A stretch of DNA of 64,000 nt from Streptacidiphilus sp. 4-A2 (GCA_014284505.1 JAAFYY010000001.1:4278001-4342000), one strand, 5' to 3'. Shown: positions 1 through 9,360, numbered from the stretch's first letter. The notes: generated from the letters alone by a model not told the origin. Made by a program: numbers and translations.

Positions 1-1467
1 CGGGCGCGCCGGCACCGGGTGCCCGCGTCGTCCCGGCCCAGCGCCCGCCAGCCGCCCCGGGTGTGCGCGGTGAAGGCCGCGCGGACCGAGATCCGGTGCT
101 CGGGGTGCGGTGGAAGGCGGCGGCGCGCACGGTGCCCCACGGGTCCAGTGCGGTGACCGGGGCGTCCGAACCCAGGGCCAGCGGCACCCCGGCGCGCAGC
201 AGCGCCGCGAAGGGGTTCATCGCGCGGGCGCGCTCCGCGCCGAGCCGGGTGGCGTACATGCCCTCGGCACCGCCCCAGGCCGCGTCGAACGCGGGCTGCA
301 CCGAGGCGGTCAGGCCCAGTTCGGCGAAGGCCGCGATACCGGCGGCGTCCAGCAGTTCCGCGTGCTCGACCCGGTGCCGCAGCGCCCGGACCGCGGCCAG
401 GCCGAGCCGGTCGGCGACCGCGCGCACCCCGCGCACCACCGCGTCCAGCGCGGCGTCGCCGATGGCGTGGAACCCGGCCTGCATCCCGGCCTCCGTGCAG
501 GCCGCGACATGGTCGGCCACCTGCTCGGCGGTCAGGTACTCGGCGCCGCCCCGGCCGGAGTCGGCGTAGGGGCTGTGCAGACAGGCGGTGTGCGAGCCGA
601 TCGCGCCGTCGACGAACAGGTCGCCGCCGGCGCCCACCGCGCCCAGCCGGCGGGCGGTGTCCACCGCGCCGAGCTCGCCCCAGTAGCCGAAGACCTCGGG
701 CCCCTGCTCCTGCTCGGCCAGCGCCAGCAGCGCGGTCAGGTCCTCCGGCGAGGAGATGGCGGGCCCGGCGCACTCGTGCAGCGAGCCGATGCCGAGCTCG
801 GCCGCCCGCCGCAGCGCGGCCCGCTGCGCGGCCTCCCGCTGCCCGGCGCTGAGATGGGCCAGCGCGGCGGCCCGCACCGCGTGGTGGGCGTCGCGGGTCA
901 GCGGCTGCTCCGGGTGGTGGCCGGGCAGCGCGGCCAGGCCGCCGGGGAGCGCCGCACCGGCCAGCGCCCGCAGCGCGGTGGACGCCAGTGCGGAGTGGAC
1001 ATCGGTGCGCGACAGGTAGACGGCGGCGCCCCCGCAGGCGGCGTCCAGCTCGGCCAGCGAGGGCGCGCGCGCGCTCGGGCCAGCCGGTCTCGTCCCAGCC
1101 GTGCCCCACCAGCGCCCCCCCGGCGGGCCGCGCCCGGACGAAGGCGGTGATCCGGGCCAGTGCCTCGGCCAGGCTGGGGCAGCCGGTCAGGTCCAGGCCG
1201 GTCAGCGCCAGCCCCGGTGGCGGTGGCGTGCACATGGGCGTCCACGAAGGCGGGGTGACCAGCGCCCCGCCGAGGTCGGTGACCGCGTCCGCGTCGCGCG
1301 CGTAGCTGTCGGCGGCACTCTCCGAGCCCACCCAGGCCACCATGCCGTCCTGGACCAGGACGGCCGTGGCGAAGGGGTCGGCCGGGCTGTACACGTGGCC
1401 GCCGCGCAGCAGCAGGGTGCGCGGGCGGCGGTGCCGGGGGCGGGCAGGGAGGGCGGGGCGTGGTCAT
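1..1467 (-). CDS. Amidohydrolase family 3 (YtcJ-like), partial, frameshifted
   Basis: This is probably a metal-dependent amidohydrolase of the YtcJ-like family 3; the substrate cannot be told. The ATG at 1467 begins a short N-terminus followed by LLLRGGHVYSPADPFA. The metal-site segment FVDAHVHATATG follows, then DGAIGSHTACLHSPY and GFHAIGDAALDAVV, all typical of this family. The gene runs off the left edge, so the C-terminus is missing. The reading frame changes at least three times, near 1425, 1265 and 1075, each explained by one gained or lost base in a G/C run. I read these as sequence errors, but a pseudogene cannot be excluded. The neighbouring Lrp/AsnC gene is on the same strand upstream. 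Confidence 0.75.
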
Positions 1468-1550
1468 GACCGACAGTCTGCCCGCTCGCCGTGGTCCGTC
1501 CCGGCCCGGCCCGGCCGGCCGGTGCCCCGTCGTGGTCGAACGGCGGCGGC

Positions 1551-1993
1551 TCAGGGCAGGCGCGGCGGGCGGGACTCGTAGGGGGTGCTCAGCACCACGG
1601 TGGTGCGGGTGGAGACCCCGGCCGCGCTGCGGATCCGGGCGAGCAGGTGCTCCAGGTCGTTCGGGCCGCCGACCCGGACCTTGAGGATGTAGCTCTCGTC
1701 CCCGGCGACACTGTGGCAGGCCTCGATCTCCTCCAGGCCGGCGAGGCGCTCGGGGCGTCGTCCGGGGCGCTGGGGTCGAACGGCTTGACCGAGATGAACG
1801 CGGTCAGCGGCAGGTCCACGGCCTCCGGGGAGACGATCGCGGCATAGCCGCGGATGACCCCGCGCTGCTCCAGCCGGCGGACCCGCTGGTGCACCGCCGA
1901 GGTCGACAGGCCGGTGGCCTTGCCCAGGTCGGTGTAGCTCATCCGGCCGTCGCCGACAAGCAACTGCACAATCTGACGATCCAGTTCCTCCAC
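1551..1993 (-). CDS. Lrp/AsnC family transcriptional regulator (one frameshift)
   Basis: This is a small feast/famine regulator of about 147 residues, the usual family length. The N-terminus starts MEELDRQIVQLL and carries the helix-turn-helix SYTDLGKATGLSTSAVHQRV. The C-terminal ligand-binding RAM domain includes GLEEIEACHSVAGDESYILK and ends in VVLSTPYESRPPRLP. The two halves lie in different frames. One missing C in the C-run near 1755 restores a single frame, so the gene is probably intact in the organism. It is divergent from the small conserved gene at 2218 and precedes the amidohydrolase on the same strand, which it might regulate (inference from position only). Confidence 0.85.
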
Positions 1994-2217
1994 GACGCGA
2001 GGCTAGCGGACCGTGCCCGGTCCGCGCCGGGCGTGCGCCGACGGTGAACGCCAGAGGGCCGCACGACCTGTGACCAAGGCCACATACGTCATATGCCGCG
2101 AAGCCGGGTACCAGGATTATTCGCCTTCGGCGGCGGAAGTCCTGCCTGTGACTCCTCCGCCTCCTGGGGGCTCTTCCGTGCGGAGGGGTCACCCACACCC
2201 ACCGTCGAGGGGGACAT

Positions 2218-2600
2218 ATGTCCATCGCCCATGAGCTGCCGCCTGCCGGTAACGCCGCTCTGCCCGGGGTCGACCCCGGCGACGGCGAGAGCTGGGACAT
2301 CCTCCGGCTCCGCTGCCCGGAGTGCGACCGCCCGATCGCCCTGCTGGCGACGAGGAGCGGTTTCCCCAGCACGCGCTGCTGCCCACCGCCTGGCACCCCT
2401 TCTCCCCCGCCGTGTGCGCGGGCTCGGGGCGCCCGGTCGACGACGCCGACGAGCTGGAGGACGAGCCGGACTTCGAGGCCGAGCCCTCGCTGGAGGAACT
2501 GCTGACGCTCCCGCCCGAGCTGGACTGGCGCCGTCAGCCGTTCTCCCATGTCCGCGGCCCCGGCTCGCGCCCGCTGCGGATCCCCTCCCAGCGGCACTGA
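2218..2600 (+). CDS. Small conserved actinobacterial protein (one frameshift)
   Basis: This is a protein of about 127 residues with no recognised catalytic domain. The start ATG at 2218 gives MSIAHELPPAGNAALPG. A CPECD motif follows, which could be half of a zinc site, but no second CxxC is seen. The C-terminal half is acidic (DDADELEDEPDFEAEPSLEE). The frame changes near 2345, where one lost base separates the N-terminal part from DEERFPQHALLPTAWHPF. The compositional bias of both parts is coding, so I treat it as one gene. Function unknown. Confidence 0.6.
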
Positions 2601-2834
2601 CCGGAGCGGCGCCGACCGCGGCACCTGCTGCGGCGGCACCTGTGCTGCGGCGACGCCGACCGGAGCGGCGCCTGGCGGGACGACCCGCCGCGAGGGCCGC
2701 GCCGTCCCCGCACACCCTGGCCGCGCTGCCAGGGCTTCACCCCCGGGCAGGCTCCGCGCTTCCGGCGTTCCTGCCACGGCCGTCTCCGGCGCGGGCCCCG
2801 CGGCCGCGCGGCGCCGACTAGGCTTGGCGGGACC

Positions 2835-3446
2835 ATGCACCCCGCCACCCCCGCGGCTCCGGCCCCGCCGCTGCCCGCCCTCGCCGCCCGCCTGCGCGCC
2901 CTGCCGCCCTCGTGCGGTCCGGTCCGGCTGGTCGCGGTCGACGGGCACGCCGGCTCGGGAAGACCACCTTCGCGGCGGCCCTGGCCGCGGCGCTGGGCGG
3001 GGCCCCGGTGGTGCACCTGGACGATCTGGCCACCCATGAGCAGTTGTTCGAGTGGACCGACCGGTTCGGCGCGGAGGTGCTGGAGCCGCTGGCGCTCGGC
3101 CTGACCCGCGCGTCACCGGGTCTACGACTGGACGGCGCGGTGCTTCGCGGGACCAAGGAGATCCCCCGGCCCCGGTGGTGCTGGTCGAGGCGTGGGCGCG
3201 GGACGCCGCGCGTTGCGTCCGCGACTGGCCCAGCTGATCTGGATGGACCTCCCGGCGGCGGAGGCCCGCGCCCGCGGCGAGGCAAGGGACGGACCGGAGT
3301 TGGCCGCTTTCTGGCGCGCCTGGTCCCGGGCCGAGGCGGCGCACTTCGCCGCCGACCCCAGCCGCCCCCGCGCGGACCTTCTGGTGCACGGCGCGTCATG
3401 GAAATTCCGCGCCCCCGTGGATCAACCGCCCCCTCACATTCAGTAA
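2835..3446 (+). CDS. Uridine kinase-like P-loop protein (frameshifted)
   Basis: This is a P-loop NTPase of about 204 residues related to the uridine/cytidine kinase group often annotated in streptomycetes. The start at 2835 gives MHPATPAAPAPP. The Walker A site reads VAVDGHAGSG followed, after one missing base near 2958, by KTTFAAALA. Then come VVHLDDLATHEQLFEWTDRF and the C-terminal AEARARGEARDGPELAAFWR. At least three frame changes (near 2958, 3110 and 3180) break the gene, in line with base errors elsewhere in the window. Two tandem hairpins directly follow the stop. Assignment to uridine kinase itself is an inference from the general fold. Confidence 0.7.
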
Positions 3447-3463
3447 TCAGGACAGCCCGGACG

Positions 3464-3520
3464 ACGTTGGCTGTCCGGCAGCCAACGTAACGGCGCTGGT
3501 CCGCGCGACCGGGCGCCGTT
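3464..3520 (+). terminator. Two tandem hairpins after the uridine kinase-like gene
   Basis: The first stem pairs acgttggctg (3464-3473) with cagccaacgt (3479-3488) around a 5-base loop. The second pairs 3489-3502 with 3507-3520 (aacggcgc... against ...gcgccgtt) around 4 bases. They begin 18 bases after the stop codon and probably end transcription. No U-tract is visible, as is common in high-GC actinomycetes. Confidence 0.6.
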
Positions 3521-3648
3521 CGGGCTGCCCGGATCCCCTTGACCGGCGTTGCGGACAGCAACTACGTTCTCTTCAGCGCAAGTCGGTGGCGGTACCACGC
3601 TTCCGGAGCGCAGGCTGTCGGCCGTTCCCCGGCGGTCCCGCGCCGTCG

Positions 3649-3706
3649 GCCCTGCCGGGCTGCTCGAATGTCGTTCCCCCGTGACATTCGAGCAGCTCAG
3701 CAGGGC
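3649..3706. terminator. Long 24-bp inverted repeat between convergent genes
   Basis: The left arm 3649-3672 and right arm 3683-3706 are complementary over 24 bases with two mismatches, around the loop gttcccccgt. It lies between the plus-strand kinase-like gene and the minus-strand gene ending at 3752, so it can serve as a bidirectional terminator. The rest of 3521-3751 shows nothing else I can support. Confidence 0.55.
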
Positions 3707-3751
3707 CGGCGGGCGTCATCGCGCCGGTCTCACCGAGTCGGTGGCCGATTA

Positions 3752-4264
3752 TTACTGAGGGTTACGGTTGGCTTCGCCCCGGCCCCGCGCGCAGCCGCGC
3801 GGCCAGACCCGCAGCACCTCGAGACCCGCCGCCAGCGCGTGCCGGACCATGTCGCCGGTGCCGCCCCGGCCGGCCGGCGGCAGCCCGTCCCAGACCGCCA
3901 CCACCGCGTCCGCCCGCGCCAACAGCACTGCGTTGGCTGCCTCGTAGGCGTCAGGGCTGCCGGTCGCGAAGGGCAGCTGCACCCGCTCCGCCGCCCGCGC
4001 CAGCAGCCGGTCGAACACCTCGGCGTGCCGGGCCTCCACCGCCAGCTCGCGGCTGTCCGCCGAGGGCAGCACCACCACCAGCTCCCCGCCCGCCTGAAGC
4101 ACCGTCTCCGCGAACAGCGAGTCCGCGCCCCGGGCCACACAGGACAGCCCCACCAGCGGCCCACGGCCGGCGGCCGTCCGCACCACCCGCCGCAACTCGG
4201 CCCGTACCAGCGGCACCGACGCCTCGGACAGGTCCATGTGGCCGGTGACCGCGAGCACGGTCAC
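3752..4264 (-). CDS. SLOG/Rossmann-type conserved protein
   Basis: This is an intact protein of 170 residues starting at GTG 4264. The N-terminus (VTVLAVTGHMDLSEASVPL) and the segments GLSCVARGADSLFAETVL, GGELVVVLPSADSRE and ANAVLLARADAVVAVWDG follow the pattern of the SLOG superfamily. Those are Rossmann-like nucleotide-ligand sensor domains related to DprA and YpsA. No second catalytic domain is present. The GTG start was chosen because homologous-looking sequence begins there; upstream the frame stays open but loses coding character. Precise function is unknown. Confidence 0.6.
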   Translation of the reverse strand: MTVLAVTGHMDLSEASVPLVRAELRRVVRTAAGRGPLVGLSCVARGADSLFAETVLQAGGELVVVLPSADSRELAVEARHAEVFDRLLARAAERVQLPFATGSPDAYEAANAVLLARADAVVAVWDGLPPAGRGGTGDMVRHALAAGLEVLRVWPRGCARGRGEANRNPQ

Positions 4265-4761
4265 CACCGGCCCCCGCGCACCCCGAAAGCTCCCATGACT
4301 CCCGCTCACACACCCTTCGCAGCAGCTCGGCCGGTCGCCGGCCGGGGACGTCCGGGACCGCTTCCAGGACCGCTCCCGGGACCACTCCCCAGGAGCGGGG
4401 GCACCCTCCTGGGCGTCCCCGGTGCTGAGCCTTCCCCGTGCGGCCGGCCCGGCAACTCGAACAGGGGCGGGGCCGACCCGGCGCGCGAAGCATTGCCACA
4501 GCCGCGTCGGGATCCTCAACTACCAGCCAGACTGCGGTTATCCCCGCGCGGCACCCTTTCGGATCAGCAGCGCCCCGGTACGATGCCCTCAAAGGCGCAC
4601 GAGCGACGGGCGTGCGCCGGTGGGCCGTCATGGTGTTGTGCCTGCGGGGTCCCGGTGCGCGCCGCCCCGGTGCGCGGGGCTCTGGGCTGGGACCCTGCCT
4701 GGGGTCCGGGTCTCGGGCCGGGGGCGACCGATACGGCGACGCGCGGCAGGGGGACTGACCG
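4265..4761. other. Divergent intergenic region with a 12-bp tandem repeat
   Basis: This stretch of about 500 bases separates the minus-strand SLOG gene from the plus-strand AAA+ gene and must carry both promoters. It contains three imperfect 12-base units (ggaccgcttcca, ggaccgctcccg, ggaccactcccc) at 4355-4390. A purine-rich ggcaggggga at 4745-4754 is a plausible ribosome binding site for the GTG at 4762. No gene is evident. Confidence 0.4.
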
Positions 4762-6839
4762 GTGGGGACTGACGACAGCGACAGCAGGGGGTCCCGCAGC
4801 CTGGCCGACCGCGCCTGGCTGCGGGCCATGGACGCCTACGCCGCGGGCGCGTACACCCGCGCCGAGGAGGAGTTCCGCGCCGCTGTCCGGATCGACCCGG
4901 GAATGGCCGACGCCTGGCTCGGCCTGCACGCGCTGCGTTCGGAGACCTCGGCCGCGCTGCTGGCCATGCAGCGCAACCGGGACCGCTTCGGCGAGCAGCG
5001 CCGCCGCCACCGCCGTCCGCTCAGCTCCTGGTACTGGCTGGGCTGGTGGGTGCAGCCGATCCTGGAGGACAGCAGGGATCTGGCCCTGGCGCATGCCTCG
5101 CACTGGCTGGACGGCCGCCATCTGCCGGAGCTGGAGCGGGCGCTGGCGGACTGCCCGCCGGTCGAGCAGGACCACTCGGTGCGGTTCCTGCACGCCTGCC
5201 GCTCGTACCTGCTGAAGGACTGGGAGCAGCTGATCCGGGACACCGACGGCCTGCTGGACGATTCGCTGCTCGGCATCGAGGCGGGGCTGTTCGGCGGGAT
5301 GGCCAGGGTGCGGCTGGACATGTGCGGGCAGGCCGAGCTGCCGCTGGCGACCTCGCTGGCGCGCTGCCGGTCCGAGCAGCCGCAGCGCAAGGAGCTGCGC
5401 TACTGGCTGGCGCGGGCGTACGAGGGCGGCGGGCGCAGCGCGGCGGCGGTGTCGCTGTACCGGGCGGTGCACCGGGTGGATCCCGGCTTCATGGACACCT
5501 CGGCCCGGCTGGCGGCGATAGCCGCGGAGGACGGGGTGGACCGGCGCTGCTGGAGAGCCAGGCGCCGCCCGGGTTGCAGCGTCCGCGCCACGCCGGTGCG
5601 CCGGGCGGCTCCGGGCCGCGCCCGGCCGCCGCCGAGCTGGGTCCCGACCCGCTGGCGAGCGCTGAACAGGGCTTCGAGGCCGGGTACTTCGACGCGCTCT
5701 CGGAGAGCGGGCTGTCCGAGCCGGGCTCCGTCGAGGCCGGGCTGTCGGAATCCGGGCTGTCCGAGGGCGTCCTGCCGGAGTCCGTCCTTCCCGAGGCCGG
5801 GCTGTCCGAGGGCGGGTCCGGCGAGCCCGGACTGGCCGAAACCGGACTGGCGGAGAGCGGCGGCGAGGGTTCACTGCTGCCCGGGCTGCTGGAGTCCGAC
5901 CCGCTGCCGCCGGAGCCGCTGGGCACGGCCCCGGCGACCGTGGTGCTGCCCGCGCCCGGGTCGGCCCCCGGGCTGCGCCCGGACCGCCCGGGGCTGGAGG
6001 CCGCACTGGCGGAGCTGGAGCGGATGGTCGGCATGGAGCCGGTCAAGCGGCAGGTGCTGGCACTGTCGGCGCAGCTGCGGATGGCGCAGCTGCGGGTGGA
6101 GCAGGGGCTGCCGGTGCAGCCGCCGAAACGACACTTCGTCTTCTCCGGGCCCTCCGGGACCGGCAAGACCACGGTGGCCCGGATACTCGGGCGGGTCTTC
6201 TACGCGCTGGGGCTGCTCTCCGGCGACCACCTGGTGGAGGCCCAGCGGGCGGATCTGGTGGGCGAGTTCCTGGGGCAGACGGCGGTGAAGGCGAACGAGC
6301 TGATCGACTCGGCGCTGGACGGGGTGCTCTTTGTCGACGAGGCGTACAGCCTGGCCAACTCCGGCTACAGCAAGGGCGACGCCTACGGCGACGAGGCCCT
6401 GCAGGTGCTGTTGAAGCGGGCCGAGGACAACCGGGACCGGCTGGTGGTGATCCTGGCCGGGTACCCGGAGGGGATGAACCGGCTGCTCTCCGCCAACCCG
6501 GGGCTGAACTCCCGGTTCACCAGCCGGGTGGACTTCCCGAGCTACCGGCCGACGGAGCTGACCGCGATCGGCCAGGCGCTGGCCTCCCAGGACGGCGACT
6601 TCTGGGACGAGGAGGCGACCGAGGAGCTGCGCAGCATCTGCGCGCATGTGGTCCGCGAGGGCTGGATCGACGAACTGGGCAACGGGCGCTTCATGCGCAC
6701 CCTGTACGAGAAGTCGTGCGCCTACCGGGACTTGCGGCTTTCGGTGCTGTCCATGGCGCCGACCAGACAGGATCTGGCGACACTGCGACTGCCGGATGTG
6801 CTCCAGGCGTACGGGGAGCTGATCGACGGGCGGGGGTGA
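4762..6839 (+). CDS. TPR plus CbxX/CfxQ-type AAA+ ATPase, EccA/SpoVK-like (one frameshift)
   Basis: This is a protein of about 690 residues. The N-terminal half is helical and TPR-like (AYAAGAYTRAEEEFRAAVRI, AVSLYRAVHRVDPGFMDTSA). A low-complexity acidic linker of repeated GLSE/SGLSE units follows, then a C-terminal AAA+ domain. That domain has Walker A GPSGTGKTT (about residue 462), Walker B GVLFVDEAY (about 521) and an arginine-finger region NPGLNSRFTSR (about 578). This is the architecture of EccA, the cytosolic ATPase of type VII secretion, and of SpoVK-like proteins. No ESX genes are nearby, so a secretion role is unproven. One base is missing near 5540. GTG 4762 was chosen because a good Shine-Dalgarno lies 8 bases upstream. 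Confidence 0.8.
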
Positions 6840-7142
6840 AACACCCAAGCCGTCACCGTTCCGATCTGCAAGTTTGCCGAAAATCCGGACAAACGACCCT
6901 CGTTCCATCCTGCCAGATCCTGCTCAATCCAGATCCTGCTCAATCCGACTCCGTCCGAGGACTGTGCCCACACGTGGGCACAACTTTCTGAGCCGCGGTA
7001 ACGACGCCGCCAACATCCTCTGCGGAACCACACAGGTGTCTTGAGAGAGAGCACATGCACAAGATCGAGCAGAGCTTGAACCGCCGGCTCGCCGCCTGCA
7101 CGTAGCCCGAAGCAAGGACAAAAACTCTGCCTACTCAAGACT
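6840..7142. other. Gene-poor junction between core flank and island
   Basis: No gene can be supported here. A 16-base unit (ccagatcctgctcaat) is repeated twice in tandem around 6911-6942. Base composition drops relative to the AAA+ gene. This is the left edge of the accessory island. Confidence 0.4.
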
Positions 7143-7330
7143 CCCATCCCAGCTCCGTAGGCGGCATAGAGCTCCGCCAGCGCGGAGGTAGACCGAAGCG
7201 CCGCAAGGGGTTCGCGCTCTTGAAGCGCCACGAGGACCAGGGCGAACCCATCACCGCCGGGAAGCTCAAGCCCCGCCTCGGGGTCGCGCTGCCACTGGCG
7301 ACCGCCGTCCTGGAACAGCTCTCCGCCTGA
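7143..7330 (+). pseudogene. Possible winged-helix/HTH protein remnant
   Basis: An open stretch ends with GRPKRRKGFALLKRHEDQG, then EPITAGKLKPRLGVALPL and a final ATAVLEQLSA before the TGA at 7328-7330. The pattern resembles C-terminal winged-helix segments seen in actinomycete plasmid and element proteins. No upstream start or N-terminal domain is recognisable, so it is at best a remnant. It lies just ahead of the integrase remnant, consistent with a mostly deleted third element. Confidence 0.25.
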
Positions 7331-7454
7331 GCCCCGTCGGCCGAATCGCACCCGCCCGATCGCCACGGGGGCAAGGCTTCCCACGCCCCAGGCATCGAAG
7401 GGGACCCGCATCATCACCCGGCCGCTCGATCTGCGCCACGTGACCAGCCCCGCC

Positions 7455-7943
7455 GTACCTGGTCGCGCTACCCACCAAGGCCCAGGGCTCGGAACGGCGC
7501 ATTGCCCTGCCCACCGAGTGCCTGCGCTCCCTCGCACAGCACCGCGACCAGCAGCGCCAGGAACGCGAAGCAGCGGGGACCGACTGGAAGGCGAGCGGGT
7601 ACGTCTCCACCCGGCCCGACGGCTCCCTCATCGACAGAGCCACCCTCACCCGGCACTTCAACGCCTTGCTCCGCCGGCCACGCTCCGCCGCATCCGCTTC
7701 CACGACTTCCGACACTCAGCAGCCACCCTCCTCCTCGAACAGGGCGTCGAACTCGTTGTCATCAAAGAATTTGTTGGATCACACCCACATCGGCGTGACC
7801 GCGAATATGTACGCCCACGTCCGGCTCCGCCTCCAATGCGACACCATCGACCTCCTTGGCAACGCCCTCCGCAACCCCACCCAGCCGCCACCCGACCCGA
7901 CGACGGCGACGAGCCACCCCTTTATGCAGCACCCGTCCGCTGA
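7455..7943 (+). pseudogene. Tyrosine integrase remnant (3' part of a third element)
   Basis: This fragment matches the last ~160 residues of the intact integrase at 15484-16791: ERRIALPTECLRSL, EREAAGTDWKASGYVSTRPD, then ATLTRHFNALLRR and HIGVTANMYAHVRLRLQ. It ends in DDGDEPPLYAAPVR. The catalytic HxxR segment is scrambled by frameshifts and the upstream two thirds of the gene are absent, so it is non-functional. It is followed by the same Int-arm repeat and terminator hairpin as the two full elements. That marks it as the right end of a third, almost wholly deleted copy. Confidence 0.85.
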
Positions 7944-7945
7944 TG

Positions 7946-7968
7946 TTGCCGTCAACTACTGCTGTCAG
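7946..7968. repeat. Putative Int arm-type site, right end of remnant element
   Basis: Two direct copies of TGCCGTCA/TGCTGTCA separated by ACTAC lie just after the integrase stop. The same pair occurs at both ends of elements A and B (9447-9468, 16794-16816, 17957-17977, 25034-25056). Short direct repeats at such positions are typical arm-type integrase binding sites (inference). Confidence 0.5.
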
Positions 7969-8150
7969 ACACCCTGGAGGCCCCACCCGAGCAAGTGCAG
8001 TGGGGCCTCCGGAGTGCTATCCAAGCGATCCTTCCCTGCACGAAAACCTGATTCCCAGCGGCAAGAGTTACTGGAAGATCCTGGCTCAAAGCCTGTGGAG
8101 CTCAGCACTTTCGGATTAAATGCACTGATTTTCATCTCAATAGTAGACAT
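7965..8150 (-). CDS. Orphan cassette 1: truncated immunity-like ORF
   Basis: An ORF begins at ATG 8150 and gives MSTIEMKISAFNPKVLSSTG. The start codon overlaps the preceding toxin stop (TGATG), and AGGGGAAG just upstream is a good ribosome binding site, so the two are translationally coupled. It runs into the terminator and integrase-remnant end and stops at 7965 after about 61 codons. It therefore looks truncated by the element. Its position directly after a HINT-linked toxin tip suggests an immunity protein. No family recognised. Confidence 0.4.
   Translation of the reverse strand: MSTIEMKISAFNPKVLSSTGFEPGSSSNSCRWESGFRAGKDRLDSTPEAPLHLLGWGLQGV
7976..8010 (+). terminator. Terminator hairpin after integrase remnant
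   Basis: ggaggcccca (7976-7985) pairs with tggggcctcc (8001-8010) across a 15-base loop. Hairpins with the same ggcccca/tggggcc core but different outer stems follow the integrases of both full elements. Confidence 0.6.
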
Positions 8151-8690
8151 CACTTCCCCTCGGCCCATGCATCCAGCACCTGTTGCACTAGCTCGACGCG
8201 GCCTCATACCGGAGCGCCCGGCGATTCCAACCCGCCAGGCGCTCCGGGAAATCTCAGATTCCGACCGAAACTGTCATAATGGCCACTGCGGCATCGAGGC
8301 AGACCGGCCCGACCAGTCGAACCCTATACAGGTCCGGAAGGCCGGAGTGCCTCTTCAGCAGGCTTTGGCAGTCAGTAGGCCAGGGACGGTCTCCCTTGGG
8401 CAGAAACTGAACTGTGAAAGCATCAACAAAAGCCCCATCGAGATCCGCCGTTTCCACCGAGACCACCAGACCAACTTGCCGCCGCAAATCCATTCTCTTC
8501 GAGGAAGTCAAACGCATCGTCAAACTGCATGTCGTTCAGGGATGGGATGTCATTTATTGCAGGGTCAGACCCGGAATTGTGGACCAGGATCGGCGTCGTG
8601 CCCGCCAGTACATAGTACGCGTGACACTGGACGACCATGAGGTCGTAGAGGCCTGCGAGATCGTGGAGGCTTAGCAGGGCGTCACTGGGC
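8150..8690 (-). pseudogene. Orphan cassette 1: HINT 3' handle plus uncharacterised toxin tip
   Basis: The cassette starts with about 30 residues of a HINT C-terminus (GLYDLMVVQCHAYYVLAG then TTPILVHN), nearly the same as in the full Rhs protein. It lacks the N-terminal splicing half and any Rhs core. The tip begins SGSDPAINDIPSLNDMQFDD, then AFDFLEENGF, and later includes YDSFGRNLRFPGAPGG and a terminal LVQQVLDAWAEGK. At least two frameshifts interrupt it. No start signal is visible, so it is probably silent unless recombined into an Rhs gene. The toxin family is not recognised. Confidence 0.6.
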
Positions 8691-8759
8691 CGGATATCCT
8701 ACGGCGCGCAATTAATAATTCGCATCCTACAGGACCTCAGGAAGCAGCCAATACAGCCA

Positions 8760-8981
8760 TCAGTCGGGATTTTCCCACAACTCAACATCACCCCTGGCGG
8801 CGCTACCCAAATAGATCGAGCGGCCATCCTCACCTACAACTTCAATCTCAAAGACGTCGTGTCTCAGGATTTCAACCACTACGGCTTGCACACCTGCGGA
8901 ATCCCGTAGTTTGGGAAGCCACGAACAAGGCGGATGGTGTCGAAAATCTTTATATCTCGCATCGTTATACTCACTTAACAA
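8760..8981 (-). CDS. Orphan cassette 2: immunity protein candidate
   Basis: This 73-residue ORF (MLSEYNDARYKDFRHHPPC...) overlaps the end of the cassette 2 toxin by 11 bases, the usual coupling of toxin and immunity genes. The C-terminal part, AVVVEILRHDVFEIEVVGED followed by GRSIYLG, resembles DUF4926-like beta-barrel proteins. I recall those next to DUF6883 toxins, but that similarity is from memory. The base composition is clearly lower in GC than the core genes. The N-terminal residues are less certain than the C-terminal part. Confidence 0.5.
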   Translation of the reverse strand: MLSEYNDARYKDFRHHPPCSWLPKLRDSAGVQAVVVEILRHDVFEIEVVGEDGRSIYLGSAARGDVELWENPD

Positions 8982-9360
8982 ACAGTGTTGTCATACTGGG
9001 CGTTTCGGCGCCAGGTGCCAAAATCCACCCGGTGCGTACAATACCGCTGCCCGCCGGGCCCGTCACGGGTATATCAACAGTACAACGCTGGCCATATTGG
9101 TCGAGTTTGCCCAGAGTTGCCTCACTGTCAGAAAGCCCATCCTGCAGCTGCCCGATCAAGTCATCAGCATTATCCAAGGTGAATCCCAATGCCGAATCGA
9201 AGACGCGAGCCTTATTCATCCCGACCGGGTGGTCAGGATTCAGGGCATAGTCATATATCTTCGCAGGGTTTATCACGGCATCATCTGCGCCGGGGAGGGT
9301 CTCGCAGTTATGCACGAGGACCGGCGTAGTTCCCGCCACCACATAGTACGTGTGGCACGG
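8971..9360 (-). CDS. Orphan cassette 2: HINT handle plus DUF6883-like toxin tip
   Basis: The cassette begins with only the last ~16 residues of a HINT domain (CHTYYVVAGTTPVLVHNC). A tip of about 110 residues then runs to the stop at 8971: INPAKIYDYALNPDHPVGMN, KARVFDSALGFTLDNADDLI and GSGIVRTGWILAPGAETPSM. The P-x-K...YLLNPxHPxGxxKAxxF pattern fits DUF6883, a domain common at polymorphic-toxin tips. This tip is in one frame and looks intact. The sequence upstream on its strand is the left end of element A, so no Rhs core or start is attached. It is an orphan module. Confidence 0.65.
   Translation of the reverse strand, partial: PCHTYYVVAGTTPVLVHNCETLPGADDAVINPAKIYDYALNPDHPVGMNKARVFDSALGFTLDNADDLIGQLQDGLSDSEATLGKLDQYGQRCTVDIPVTGPAGSGIVRTGWILAPGAETPSMTTLFVK

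Noticed and set aside
6722..7537. Minus-strand reading frame of 271 codons across the island edge
   Set aside because: It overlaps the end of the AAA+ gene and the integrase remnant in antisense; composition alone keeps it open.
8211..8245. ggagcgcc/ggcgctcc inverted repeat as a terminator
   Set aside because: It lies inside the coding part of the cassette 1 toxin tip (FPGAPGG region), with a long loop, so it is probably chance.
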